Positions 53,066 to 61,824 of a stretch of DNA of 64,000 bases are shown in pieces. The stretch is from a candidate division Hyd24-12 bacterium UBA6080 (lineage in GTDB: Bacteria > Fermentibacterota > Fermentibacteria > Fermentibacterales > JCC-6). The position numbers and the translations under genes were made by a program. Numbering within the stretch: position 1 is the stretch's first letter; each line of letters begins with the position of its first letter. The stretch is from the NCBI GenBank assembly GCA_002436025.1, contig DIXM01000012.1:124001-188000 (forward strand), given 5' to 3'. A model generated the notes under the pieces. That model was not told where the DNA came from, ran no database searches, and saw only the letters and a list, made by a program, of their open reading frames with translations.

Positions 53066-53902
53066 TTAGTCAGCATTTTGGCTATTCTTGCTGAGTGCAC
53101 CAGCCAGTGCGGTGAGCCCGCTTTCACCCGGCAGGCGATTCCCGCCCATCATCAACACCAGAGCCTTCCGCCTCCCGTTCACGTTTGCGACTAAAGCAGC
53201 AGCGGTCACGTTCGATGTGGAGCCATGAATGTGTTTCCGAGTAAGTTCGATGTGCAATGCTTTGCTCAGCTCGAGCCCTACAAGCTTGGCGAACCAAGGC
53301 AGCCAGACAGATCTGCGCATGGCCTCTTCCACCCCGGTCGCAGTCAACGACACACGTGACGAGATAGCTGAGAGACCCACGACGTGATGTGGTTTTAAGA
53401 AAGCCCCAAGGTGCTCTGTGTACTCGCGCAGCAGGCTGTTAGAGTTGCTTTCAACTGCTTGAACCAGCTTCTGTTTGTTGGGGAGGTTGGCACTGTGAAA
53501 GGGACACGCCTCGACTTGGAGCAAGCCCTCATATCCGGCACACTCGGCCAGCCTCAAGAACGCCGTGATACGATGAAGCGCAAGACTGCCTTTTCTGAGG
53601 GACGTCTCGTAGAAGTGGCCAAGCCCCTCAGTTGCCTCTCGGTACGTATGTGATGGCTTGATGATGGAACTCGTTCCGCCAACAACGGCTGTATGTGACT
53701 GATGGTCCATGCTGCCACCTGGGTTCGTGGTCACTGCGACCAAGGGGTTCGACCCTGCGCGGAACTCGAGCCACGGTTCAGGTGCGCTCCTCGCATCGAA
53801 TCTTCCACCATAGAAGGCCGAATTTGGGAGCCGATCCGCCAGCCAGTCGAACCAAAGGCGGTCGCAGAATGAGCCATATGGTCCATCGAAGATGTCTGTC
53901 AT
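53066..53902 (-). CDS. Unknown protein with uracil-DNA-glycosylase-like motifs
   Basis: A 278-residue protein I cannot place firmly. PLVAVTTNPGGSMDHQSH resembles the GxNPG first motif of UDG-superfamily proteins; QVEACPFHSANLP and a late VLMMGGNRLPG follow. No HPS/HPSP second catalytic motif is present, so UDG activity is doubtful. It is alone between DUF3800 and the methylase, about 85 and 57 nt away, all on the minus strand. Confidence 0.5.
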   Translation of the reverse strand: MTDIFDGPYGSFCDRLWFDWLADRLPNSAFYGGRFDARSAPEPWLEFRAGSNPLVAVTTNPGGSMDHQSHTAVVGGTSSIIKPSHTYREATEGLGHFYETSLRKGSLALHRITAFLRLAECAGYEGLLQVEACPFHSANLPNKQKLVQAVESNSNSLLREYTEHLGAFLKPHHVVGLSAISSRVSLTATGVEEAMRRSVWLPWFAKLVGLELSKALHIELTRKHIHGSTSNVTAAALVANVNGRRKALVLMMGGNRLPGESGLTALAGALSKNSQNAD

Positions 53903-53959
53903 GCCGAAGGCTTCCCCATTAGGTAGACACTTTCCGGGTTAGCAAAAATTGAAACGATC

Positions 53960-54835
53960 TTAGGCAGTCCGCTCGAGTTCCCACCCCTTCGGAACATCGG
54001 CCATGGTATCGGACAAGATCGCAATTTCCTTCGCTTTTGAAGCGCCATTTGCGGAGTAGAGAAGCTCGAAGAGTCTTCGACGGCGCTCAGTGTACAGCCT
54101 CTCGACGTGCGTCGAGTTGTCGTATGTCAGCAACCACGATGAATCCTTGAACCCGTTAAGCACACTGGCAAGGCGTTCGTGATCTTTGATTTCAAAGGAG
54201 TTCATGTACAACGAATGGGCCTTCTCGAAATATGGCGGATCAGCATAGATGAAATTCTCGCGTTGACCGGCATAGGCGGAAATGACTTCCACACCATCAC
54301 GTGAAGTGACGGTGATGTCTGACGCATGTAGAGCGAGCAGTTCGATGCGTTCTGCCAGCTGTTGCCTATTGAAGCGTGCATCGATCTTGTAGCTTCCTGT
54401 CTGGTCAAACCCCCCAATAGGACCTCCGTTGAGAATTCCAGAACGATTTGTGCGATTCAGATAGAATGTCGCAAATCCAAGTGATTCTATATCGTCAGGT
54501 GCTGCAGAAGTATAGATTTCCTTCTGTTTGCGCCATTCCGATACCTCCAGCGGTACCGACAGTATTCTTGATATCAGGCTATCAGGCGATTTGTGGACAA
54601 GACACCAAAAGGCATGAATAGCAGGATCCAAGTCGTTGATGACGATGTGGCTGACCTGACCAGTCACAAGAAGACTCAAGCCAGCTCCTGCACCTCCAGC
54701 ATAGGGCTCGATGTAAGTGCAACCCGCCAAATCACTGGCTCTGATGAGATGTCTTAGGCGAGAGTAGAGCGCACCTTTGCCGCCAGGATAGCGCAGGGGG
54801 GAAACATGCAGCCTCTTGTTCGGACGCAGTGTCAC
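53960..54835 (-). CDS. D12-class DNA N6-adenine methyltransferase (Dam-like)
   Basis: A 291-residue methylase. The SAM motif is SPLRYPGGKGALYSRL with IEPYAGGAGAGLSLL; the catalytic DPPY is in NFIYADPPYFEKAHSLY. Family D12 (Dam, DpnM) methylates adenine in short sites such as GATC; the target here is unknown. There is no adjacent restriction enzyme. It overlaps the ParB-like gene by 4 nt, so the two are a unit. Confidence 0.9.
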   Translation of the reverse strand: MTLRPNKRLHVSPLRYPGGKGALYSRLRHLIRASDLAGCTYIEPYAGGAGAGLSLLVTGQVSHIVINDLDPAIHAFWCLVHKSPDSLISRILSVPLEVSEWRKQKEIYTSAAPDDIESLGFATFYLNRTNRSGILNGGPIGGFDQTGSYKIDARFNRQQLAERIELLALHASDITVTSRDGVEVISAYAGQRENFIYADPPYFEKAHSLYMNSFEIKDHERLASVLNGFKDSSWLLTYDNSTHVERLYTERRRRLFELLYSANGASKAKEIAILSDTMADVPKGWELERTA

Positions 54836-56238
54836 GGCCTGACCACGTACTCAAGCAATGAGACCACCGAACGCCACATTTCAATTGCCTCGTCTGGCGT
54901 CACATACATCTTGTGGTTGTGATTAACTGCATTCAGCTTGTCTGCAGTGACTTGGTAGTAGACGAGCTTTGTCATGCCAGCGACGACCTGTACTACCCAC
55001 TTATCCCCTTTTGTCCTCGCATACTCCGAGAGCCAGTCAAGGCAGTTACTCAGATAGACGTAGCCGTTATGGTTGTGTGTGCTCTTGATTTCGATATGCT
55101 GCACTTCCGCGAACGACTTGATTCCCTTCTCTATCGCAGCTCTCATAAGCAGGAATGCTGTTGCTGGTCGTTGCTGTACATTCGTGGTCGACAGCTCCTC
55201 AAGGCACTGCTTGAATCCCTCACCATAGGACGCTGGAGCTGAAATTCGACTAACACTGAGGTAAGGGTCCCTCGGTTTACGAGGAGGGTTTGAAGTAGTC
55301 GTCTTTGGTTCATCATCTGCTTTGGGTTTAGGGTTTGCGGGTGCATCTCCCCCCTTGCTGCCGTCCTGATGGCTAAGCACAGATCCATTGTCGCTCATAA
55401 GTTGTGCGAATCGTGGGTTGTCCTTGACCTTGTTCAATGTACGTGTATTCAGGCTTCCCTCTGCGATTCCTTGGAGAATAACCTCTGCAATTTTGTCGAA
55501 TTCATCATCAGTGATTGTCATGCTGAAGCTACCGTCATCCCCAACTTGTAGCCCAACCAGTTCTCTGAACTCCTTTGAATCGTGAATTCGAGCAAGTGTG
55601 GACAATCCTTTCTTAAACTTCGTGGACACGACGAAGTCCCGCAGTTCAGGGCTTGCGTTCCTAATGGATTTGATGCGATTGACCATCTGTGCGCGAAAGA
55701 CGAACTTCTTGACGTCGCTGGCGGGGTACCGTTCCACGAGTTCTTGAAATGTACGGCCGCTATCAATCTGAGCTTGGAAGAACGCTGCTTGGCGGGAAGG
55801 CGTCCAAGGACGACGAAGGTTGCCAGTGTGAATCGCCGCGATGAGCTGATCCGCAGCATCCTGTGAAGGAGCGATAAGCACTTCCACATGCGTGATCTTG
55901 GGGTGGTGAGGGTAGCGCTTCTGAATTGCAGCAATCCTGTTACTGAAGTCCGAAACAAGCATAGGGTTCTGCATCGCCTTAAGCGCTGCAATGCGACGAT
56001 TGCCCTCGACAACGATGCACTCAGCGTCACGATACACGACAACTGGAACTTCGTGAGTCAGATAGCCCACTGAGCAGATACCCTCGACAAGTCGGAGGGC
56101 GTCTTCATTAACAAAAAGATCTTCCATGATATCGGCCTCGACCTTCGCATCAGTCAATTCGAGCCGAACATTTCGGGGATCCAAGCGGATGCCTGTGCGA
56201 AGTTCAAACGTTTCTCGCTTCCAATTGCTTGTATCCAC
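54832..56238 (-). CDS. ParB/Srx-fold protein with HEPN-like C-terminal region
   Basis: A 468-residue protein from ATG 56238 (AAGGGGAG upstream). The ParB/Srx fold spans about 30-150: VVVYRDAECIVVEGNRRIAALKAMQNP is the nucleotide-binding box, and later IHTGNLRRPWTPSRQAAFF. A middle region is low complexity (DEPKTTTSNPPRKPRDP). The C-terminal 150 residues (PATAFLLMRAAIEKGIKSF, LNAVNHNHKMY) look HEPN-like. Known ParB-fold proteins use CTP or nick DNA. Overlap with the methylase suggests they act on the same DNA. Confidence 0.78.
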   Translation of the reverse strand: MDTSNWKRETFELRTGIRLDPRNVRLELTDAKVEADIMEDLFVNEDALRLVEGICSVGYLTHEVPVVVYRDAECIVVEGNRRIAALKAMQNPMLVSDFSNRIAAIQKRYPHHPKITHVEVLIAPSQDAADQLIAAIHTGNLRRPWTPSRQAAFFQAQIDSGRTFQELVERYPASDVKKFVFRAQMVNRIKSIRNASPELRDFVVSTKFKKGLSTLARIHDSKEFRELVGLQVGDDGSFSMTITDDEFDKIAEVILQGIAEGSLNTRTLNKVKDNPRFAQLMSDNGSVLSHQDGSKGGDAPANPKPKADDEPKTTTSNPPRKPRDPYLSVSRISAPASYGEGFKQCLEELSTTNVQQRPATAFLLMRAAIEKGIKSFAEVQHIEIKSTHNHNGYVYLSNCLDWLSEYARTKGDKWVVQVVAGMTKLVYYQVTADKLNAVNHNHKMYVTPDEAIEMWRSVVSLLEYVVRP

Positions 56239-56391
56239 CATAATCTCCCCTTCATGGTATACGCACTTAAATGATTGCATCTTAAGAACCGCTTAGTGCT
56301 CCGACACAACAGGATCTAGACGTGTTATCAGTTACATCAACCTCTAAATTCCACGAAGTAGCCTGTCGTGACGAAACCAGTTGCACAGCCG

Positions 56392-56802
56392 CTATTTAAT
56401 CATTCGTCCAACCCAATTCTTAATGCCTACTACTCTTTTTTTAAGCTCCTTTGCCTGAGCGATTGAAATGCTGTTTTCAGGAAGGATGTACTTACCGGTG
56501 CTCTTGACCGCAATCGGGTAAAGAAATGTGTTTCTCAAGCTTGTAAGAGTCACGGCAAGCGCGGCAACTGCTTTCCCGTTTCTAAGGGGTATTGCCGCAT
56601 CTTTGAAATGCTTCATTTTATTCGCATGAGACACTCCAGGTCCTACGGGCTTACGCATGTGGGTCGACAGAGCGCACCCAGTCGATTCAAACGCATGATA
56701 AGCCAAGAACGCTGCATTCTCTTGAATACTCACTGCAATCATCGCGTCACAGGCATGAAGAGATCGTTCCGCTACCCTTTGGTAATCATTCTTCAATGGC
56801 AT
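56392..56802 (-). CDS. Small HEPN-like protein
   Basis: A 136-residue, mostly helical protein from ATG 56802. QENAAFLAYHAFESTGCALSTHM resembles the first helices of HEPN proteins, with SLRNTFLYP later where HEPN has RxxxxH; the His is replaced, so RNase activity is doubtful. It overlaps the upstream gene by 17 nt. GC content is clearly lower than in the core genome. Confidence 0.5.
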   Translation of the reverse strand: MPLKNDYQRVAERSLHACDAMIAVSIQENAAFLAYHAFESTGCALSTHMRKPVGPGVSHANKMKHFKDAAIPLRNGKAVAALAVTLTSLRNTFLYPIAVKSTGKYILPENSISIAQAKELKKRVVGIKNWVGRMIK

Positions 56803-57175
56803 ACAAGAGTGCTCCGGCTTTTCTAAACCGATTGACAAGTCTAGATGGCAGTTTTTGAGGCGAGCGAAAGTAAACAGAGGGGGCAGTGTTCACGAACGGC
56901 AAAACGTCCGTTCTCAAGTAGAACTCTGCAAAAGCATCCTCCACTTGCTTTAGCGCGGAATAAACCGTTCGTTTTCTACTAAAGGTGAAAAACTGCATAC
57001 TCTTCGGCAACTTGGCAGCTGGGCGTTCTGGGTACAAGGCAACTACGCCTAAAGGCCTATCGGATGAGTCTTGTATCCAACTAGCTATAGTCAACAGATG
57101 ATCTGTAAGAATGGGAAAACAATCAGATGGAAACTGCGACTTGTTTGAGTATCGAATGTAGTCATGAAAAGACAT
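56786..57175 (-). CDS. Unknown protein paired with HEPN-like gene
   Basis: A 129-residue protein from ATG 57175 (GAGAGGAAAC upstream). An ATG at 57241 would lie at or before the predicted transcription start, so I reject it. No nucleotidyltransferase GSxxxG motif is seen, so it is not a standard MNT antitoxin. The HPHxY-like start SFHDYIRYSNKSQFP and the loop FYLRTDVLPFVNTAP are not known to me. Coupled to the HEPN-like gene by a 17-nt overlap; the arrangement resembles a toxin-antitoxin pair. Confidence 0.5.
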   Translation of the reverse strand: MSFHDYIRYSNKSQFPSDCFPILTDHLLTIASWIQDSSDRPLGVVALYPERPAAKLPKSMQFFTFSRKRTVYSALKQVEDAFAEFYLRTDVLPFVNTAPSVYFRSPQKLPSRLVNRFRKAGALLYAIEE

Positions 57176-57246
57176 GGAGTGTTTCCTCTCCTTGTCAAGC
57201 CTGACCTTACGGCAGCCGGTAACTGGTTGCATAACACCCATTCAAT

Positions 57247-57275
57247 AGAATAGCTCTCAGGTTACTTAGAGTCAA
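57247..57275 (-). promoter_or_regulatory. Promoter of the HEPN-like pair
   Basis: TTGACT (57270-57275) and TATTCT (57247-57252) are exactly 17 nt apart on the minus strand. The same architecture (TTGACT-17-TATCTT) is found before the DAC-like gene. The AT-rich gap 57276-57545 has a hairpin-like GTTACA-TGG-TGTAAC but no gene. Confidence 0.6.
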
Positions 57276-57545
57276 TACGGTTTTAAGGTTTTTATGGTAC
57301 ATCAAGCCGTTGTTAGCATAGAGTTTTCCGGGTCGTGAAAAACAACTCATTTGGGCATCCGATTATCTCGCAACGCAATTCTTGACCACAAAAACCTCTG
57401 CGAAGTCAAGCTCAGTGTGGTGAATTTTGTTCGTTGTATGTTTCTTTTTTAAAAAGGTTTCCGCAACACCATATCCCAACACAATGGTTACATGGTGTAA
57501 CATTCTCCTATTTTATGGATTCTCCAATTCAGATGCATTTCGCAG

Positions 57546-57995
57546 TTAATCTCCACGTCGCGAGTATGGGATGTGCAACTCCTGAGCCGCCTTTTTTCTT
57601 GCCCTCTCTCCTCGGCGGTCGTACTTGGCCGTGGTGTTAGTGCTGGCATGGCCAAGGTAGCCCGCTACGGTCACGGCATCGGTAATGTCCAAGAGGTCGC
57701 TCGCTGTGGTCCGTCTGAGGTCGTGGGTAACAAGGTCCGTCACCCCGGCTTCCCTTGCCCTGCGTTTCATGATTTCGTTCAGGCTCTGGGAACTGATACC
57801 CTGACCTTCGACCAAGTGTCCTCCCCGTCTTCCTGCCAAATGTTGTCTCCTTACACCGTACCATCTGTGCAAGGTCCCTGGAGAACACCCGATCTTTGCA
57901 GGGATGGATACGATCTCCGCCCAGCGGGAGCCGTACTCCTTGGTGTGCTCCAACGCCCGTCGAACCACCCGCTTTCAAACCTCTGCCGGAAACAT
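57546..57995 (-). pseudogene. IS3 OrfA remnant joined to a tyrosine integrase 3' fragment
   Basis: ATG 57995 starts an IS3-type OrfA end (MFPAEV, stop TGA, then KRVVRRALEHTKEYGSRWAEI and IGCSPGTLHRW), the usual helix-turn-helix of such proteins. At about 57840 it joins in frame to the last 94 residues of a tyrosine integrase: THDLRRTTASDLL holds the HxxR and GYLGHASTNTTAKYD the C-terminal His and nucleophile Tyr. That part matches the integrase at 63241 with only 5 differences in about 94 residues. The product lacks the catalytic Arg and Lys of the N-terminal half, so it is not functional. Confidence 0.85.
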
Positions 57996-58169
57996 GTTCT
58001 TATGATCCTTGGCACAATCCTCTCACATCAGGAACTCTCCGGTCCACCCGAGTTGGTCCGCTCTTTCCGGAAAATCACGGAGTTGCACGCAGTACATTGC
58101 CATACCGGATCGTCGTCTGTCACGCAGCTCCCTCCAAGCACAGTCTTTCCTGCATCAAAATCGGAGAAC

Positions 58170-58535
58170 ATTTAGGAGGAACCTGCCGGGTAGCAGAGGA
58201 GAATAGTTGCGACTGATGGTATCTTGTAGAAAGAGCTCTTGCTGGCTTTCGTGAAGATTCGTTTCTTACGGTCATTTTTCTTCAGACAACAATGCACGTT
58301 ATCTGCGCCCAATAGCGCTACGACGATCACCCTTCTCACGCCCGGGCACCGAGGTTGCTACAGCTGGTGGAAGCACTCGTCAGGCTAATGCCTTCGACTT
58401 TTCGATCCGCCACTCACTGAATTCGAAGACCAGTACAAACGGGCGCAGCGGGTTGGATCAAACCTCTTCGAGTATCGCTCTTGGTTCTTGTGATAAATCC
58501 CAGTGCGCAGTAGAATCAAGCGCTTGGAGGTCATC
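58170..58535. other. RT leader region without a supported gene
   Basis: About 365 nt upstream of the reverse transcriptase have no normal gene. They hold a 5-bp stem GAAAG/CTTTC (58229-58250) enclosing AGAGCTCT, a TTTTTC run near 58276, TAGCGCTA (58313-58320) and CAAGCGCTTG just before the RT. A 34-codon open stretch (58389-58493, ending FEYRSWFL) has no start. Many defence RTs use an upstream non-coding RNA template, so this stretch is a candidate. Confidence 0.3.
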
Positions 58536-60182
58536 ATGGCGGACAACATTGACTTGGGCCTGTTTCATACGGATCCCGGCAGGCTAGCAAGGGAACTGAG
58601 GCAGGACTTCAAGGACGACTGGTTTCCTGACAGTCTGAACTATGACGACCGACTCATCGCTGAAGTGTTACGGGAATCACTCGAGAAAGCCCTATCAGAG
58701 AGCGATGGCGAGTACGTGCCATCGAAGGGTTGCGTACAGAATATTCCCAAGAAGCGGTTTGTTTTGCGCTATTCGATGGAAATCCCCTTCGTTGATCGGG
58801 CGTACTACCATTCTCTGGCTCGTTTCGTCCAGCCATTCTTCGATCCGATGCTCAGTGATCGCGTGATGAGCCACCGATGGAATTCGACAGAGGCACGGGA
58901 CGATCGGTATGTGTTTAAGCATCCCATTGAGCAATGGCGGCTCTTCGAAGGGTACGTGCGAGAACAGGCTGGCACCAACAAGGTCGTCCTTGTCACCGAC
59001 GTCCAGAACTACTTCGAGAACATCTCTGTTAAGAAGCTGACTGAGATTCTCAGATCGAGTGTTCCGCGCATCAAGTCGTCTCCTCAGGACAAGCGTATTG
59101 TTCGGTTTGTCGCTGACGAGATAGGGCGATGTTTGGAGAGTTGGTGCTTCACTAAGGAAAAAGGGCTCCCGCAAAACCGTGATGCCTCGTCGATTTTGGC
59201 CAACATCTACTTGAGTCCTGTCGATGCACGTATGACGGAAAGAGGTTACGACTATTACCGATATATGGACGATATCCGCATTGTGGTTGACAATCAATAC
59301 GCAGCACGTGCGGCACTGCAGGAACTCATTACCGAGTTGCGTAAGCTACACCTAAATGTGAATGCTGCAAAAACGATGATTCTCGAGCCTGGAACCGAGG
59401 AGCGAGAGAAGGAACTGGGAGTTCCTGACCGTGAACTCGCCGTCATTGACGCGATGTGGCGCAGCCGAAGCCGTGCTACCATCATGCGTTCGCTAGGCGA
59501 CCTGAAATCCTACTCGGTGAAGCTCGTGAAAGAGGGGCGCACGCAGGAGCGGGGATTTAGGTTCTGCGTCAAGCGTTTCGAGAACTTGGCCCTTTGTGAG
59601 GATCTTCATATTCCACCGCTCTATTTTCGTGAGTTCATTGACGCTGTCATCGATGAGCTCGATTCTCAACCATTCACAAGCGACCAACTCGTTCGGTTTC
59701 TCAAGGCCGCTCCCTTAGAGACGCGTGACCTGGAGAAAGTCGCCAATCTGCTTGCGTCCGATACTCGAGCCCTCTACGACTGGCAAAACTACCTACTCTG
59801 GCAGCTTCTTGTCTACCATGGGTATGACGACGATGGGGCGTTGTCGTGCGCGAGGACAGTCTTTTGCTCATCCACTCGACCTGGTGATAGGGCTGGGGCA
59901 GCCCTGTTTCTCGGAGCGAAGGGTAAGGTCGCTGACCGCGAGCTCGTGGCGGCTGGATTCTCAGACCTCATTAGCCCAACAGAGCACCGTTCGGCAATTA
60001 TTGCAATCCATGAGCTTCCATTCGACGGTGTTGTGAAGGAGAGGGTTAGTACTTGTATGCCCAGATGCGAGCTGGGAGTGTATCGATCGCTGCACACCGG
60101 TCCTCTTCGAGGGCGCTATTTCACTCCACTACCTCCAGTGAACTCGCGGTTTGTCTATGACGAGGTATCACAGTATGACTGA
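58536..60182 (+). CDS. Reverse transcriptase (defence-type, unassigned group)
   Basis: A 548-residue RT from ATG 58536 (GGAGG 6 nt upstream; a GTG at 58503 is less likely). The palm is complete: VLVTDVQNYFENI with Asp155, GLPQNRDASSILANIYLSP (210-228), YRYMDDI with YMDD at 243-246, then LHLNVNAAKT. The C-terminal 250 or so residues are helical (TRALYDWQNYLLWQLLVYHG; AALFLGAKGK), like the alpha-helical tails of Abi/UG reverse transcriptases. No intron maturase, protease or integrase domain is seen. It overlaps the polymerase gene by 8 nt. Confidence 0.9.
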   Translation: MADNIDLGLFHTDPGRLARELRQDFKDDWFPDSLNYDDRLIAEVLRESLEKALSESDGEYVPSKGCVQNIPKKRFVLRYSMEIPFVDRAYYHSLARFVQPFFDPMLSDRVMSHRWNSTEARDDRYVFKHPIEQWRLFEGYVREQAGTNKVVLVTDVQNYFENISVKKLTEILRSSVPRIKSSPQDKRIVRFVADEIGRCLESWCFTKEKGLPQNRDASSILANIYLSPVDARMTERGYDYYRYMDDIRIVVDNQYAARAALQELITELRKLHLNVNAAKTMILEPGTEEREKELGVPDRELAVIDAMWRSRSRATIMRSLGDLKSYSVKLVKEGRTQERGFRFCVKRFENLALCEDLHIPPLYFREFIDAVIDELDSQPFTSDQLVRFLKAAPLETRDLEKVANLLASDTRALYDWQNYLLWQLLVYHGYDDDGALSCARTVFCSSTRPGDRAGAALFLGAKGKVADRELVAAGFSDLISPTEHRSAIIAIHELPFDGVVKERVSTCMPRCELGVYRSLHTGPLRGRYFTPLPPVNSRFVYDEVSQYD

Positions 60183-61779
60183 GAGAGTTCTCCTCTTTCA
60201 TTCGCTCTCTCCATTATGGCTAGGAGGGGCGCTGGTGACGGTCATTAAAGAGCGAGGACTGCCAGCTCGACAGATCAGCCTTGCCGAATTGTCAGCGCTC
60301 TCCATTCCGGTCGTTTGTTATCGGCGGGGAGCTGTGGCGCACGCACTTCTCTCGGAGAACCTCGAACTTCCTAAGCTAGTATCAATCGAGATGGCTGCCA
60401 GGCTACTCTGCGGGAAGCCGAGGTCTGCCTTTGACCACGGACAGCAGCCATGGGAGGTAGTGTCGAGGGTTTCAAAGTTGACTGGAGGGGGTAGTCACAG
60501 TTCGGCGGTGGCCAGTGCGATGCTCGGACTTGGTGGCGGGAGCGTCCACTCCATAAGCGAACTGGCTGTCCTTGCGCTGGAGGAACTTGAGCAAATCTGG
60601 GACGAGATCGATTCTGGGCTGGAAGTACTGGGAGAGTCGAGCCGGTTCTGGGGGGTAGAGGTTCCTGTGGACTCGGTCTTGTTGCATGCTGAGCATTTGG
60701 GAATAAAGTTTGATTGCGAACGCAGGGATACACACTACAACGCAATTGAGCGGGAGTACTATGGACTGCACCACAAGATCGCGATTGGGCGAGGCATCGA
60801 CGTTGACCGCGCACTATGTGACTTGGAGTACCTATATGATTGCATCGGAGCAGAGGAGTCGCTGCGCTCCTGGACTGATGGTCTTCCACCAAGGGATGTG
60901 ATCCGTTACTTGTCTGACTGGGATGAGTTGTGTGGATTGTTGGAACGACTAGCAAAGCTCAAACGCGACCGCCGAGTTCTAGACCAGCTAGGTGTGGACA
61001 GGGGGGGATTGGTTGCGCCGGACTTTGAGTGCGTTGGAACTGTGACATCACGCATCATGATGAAGGAGCCATCGCTTCAGAATCTTAGCAAACGGTTTCG
61101 GGACGTTGTCGTGGCGCGAGATGGCTATTCTCTAGTCTATGTTGACTACGATGCGTTTGAACCCCACATACTTGCATGGATGTCTCGCGATGAAGATCTG
61201 TTGTCGATGTGCCGATCAGGGGACCCCTACACAGTGCTTGCAGAGGCGATAGGTGGTAACCATCTGAGGAAGGCTGCCAAGACGCTGTTTTTGTCGTACT
61301 CCTATGGAATGGGTGAGAAAGGATTAGGCGCTTGGGCCTCGAATCTCCTCGGAATTACAGCCGAGGAGGGCGCACAAGTCGCTAAATCTGTGGTGTCGCA
61401 GTTTACTAGTGTAGAGAAGTGGAAGGGTTCGGTGTTTCGAACGCTTGAAGAGAAGGGCCGCATCGGAACCAGAAATGGCAACTTTCGTTATCGATTGGCA
61501 GGAGGAAAACTCCTGCCGAAGGAGAGAAGGTGGGCGATTTCACAAGTGGTTCAAGGTACTGGGTCACTAATTCTCAAGCACGCGATTCTCAAAGCCACCT
61601 CGTTGGAGAGAACCCAGTTGCTACTACCAATGCATGATGCAGCGCTATTCGAGGTGCCTTCTTCTTCGAGTGGTGCAGGTGAAAGACTCGTTGCAGCGTT
61701 CAGAGCAGCCTCGGCGGAGGTTCTCGAGGGAATGGAGATTCCTGCTTCGGTCGAAAGGTTCTCTGAAGGAGCTATTTGA
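60175..61779 (+). CDS. Divergent family-A DNA polymerase paired with the RT
   Basis: A 534-residue protein with the three polymerase A motifs, all modified: motif A LVYVDYDAFEPHILAWMS (Asp324; usual DYSQIELR), motif B RKAAKTLFLSYSYGMGEKGL (Arg365, Lys369, Tyr377, Gly378) and motif C LLPMHDAALFEVP (His487, Asp488; usual VHDE). Both metal-binding Asp are present. The N-terminal 230 residues do not show a 3'-5' or 5' exonuclease that I can see. GTVTSRIMMKEPSLQNL is the usual template-binding segment. Its ATG lies within the last codons of the RT gene, implying coupled translation. Confidence 0.88.
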   Translation: MTERVLLFHSLSPLWLGGALVTVIKERGLPARQISLAELSALSIPVVCYRRGAVAHALLSENLELPKLVSIEMAARLLCGKPRSAFDHGQQPWEVVSRVSKLTGGGSHSSAVASAMLGLGGGSVHSISELAVLALEELEQIWDEIDSGLEVLGESSRFWGVEVPVDSVLLHAEHLGIKFDCERRDTHYNAIEREYYGLHHKIAIGRGIDVDRALCDLEYLYDCIGAEESLRSWTDGLPPRDVIRYLSDWDELCGLLERLAKLKRDRRVLDQLGVDRGGLVAPDFECVGTVTSRIMMKEPSLQNLSKRFRDVVVARDGYSLVYVDYDAFEPHILAWMSRDEDLLSMCRSGDPYTVLAEAIGGNHLRKAAKTLFLSYSYGMGEKGLGAWASNLLGITAEEGAQVAKSVVSQFTSVEKWKGSVFRTLEEKGRIGTRNGNFRYRLAGGKLLPKERRWAISQVVQGTGSLILKHAILKATSLERTQLLLPMHDAALFEVPSSSSGAGERLVAAFRAASAEVLEGMEIPASVERFSEGAI

Positions 61780-61824
61780 GACTTTCTCGACACAGCGCTG
61801 CCTCTTTGCTCTAATTAACTGCTT

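Noticed and set aside
56786..57175. MNT-type nucleotidyltransferase antitoxin
   Set aside because: No GSxxxG or following acidic pair is found, so the usual HEPN-MNT label does not apply.
57573..58175. Plus-strand 200-codon open frame across the integrase/IS3 remnant
   Set aside because: It is the antisense of the integrase fragment and IS3 remnant, both of which have family motifs on the minus strand.
58536..60182. Group II intron maturase or retron RT
   Set aside because: No maturase or HNH region follows the palm, no intron boundary is seen, and the long helical C-terminus plus partner polymerase do not match standard retrons.
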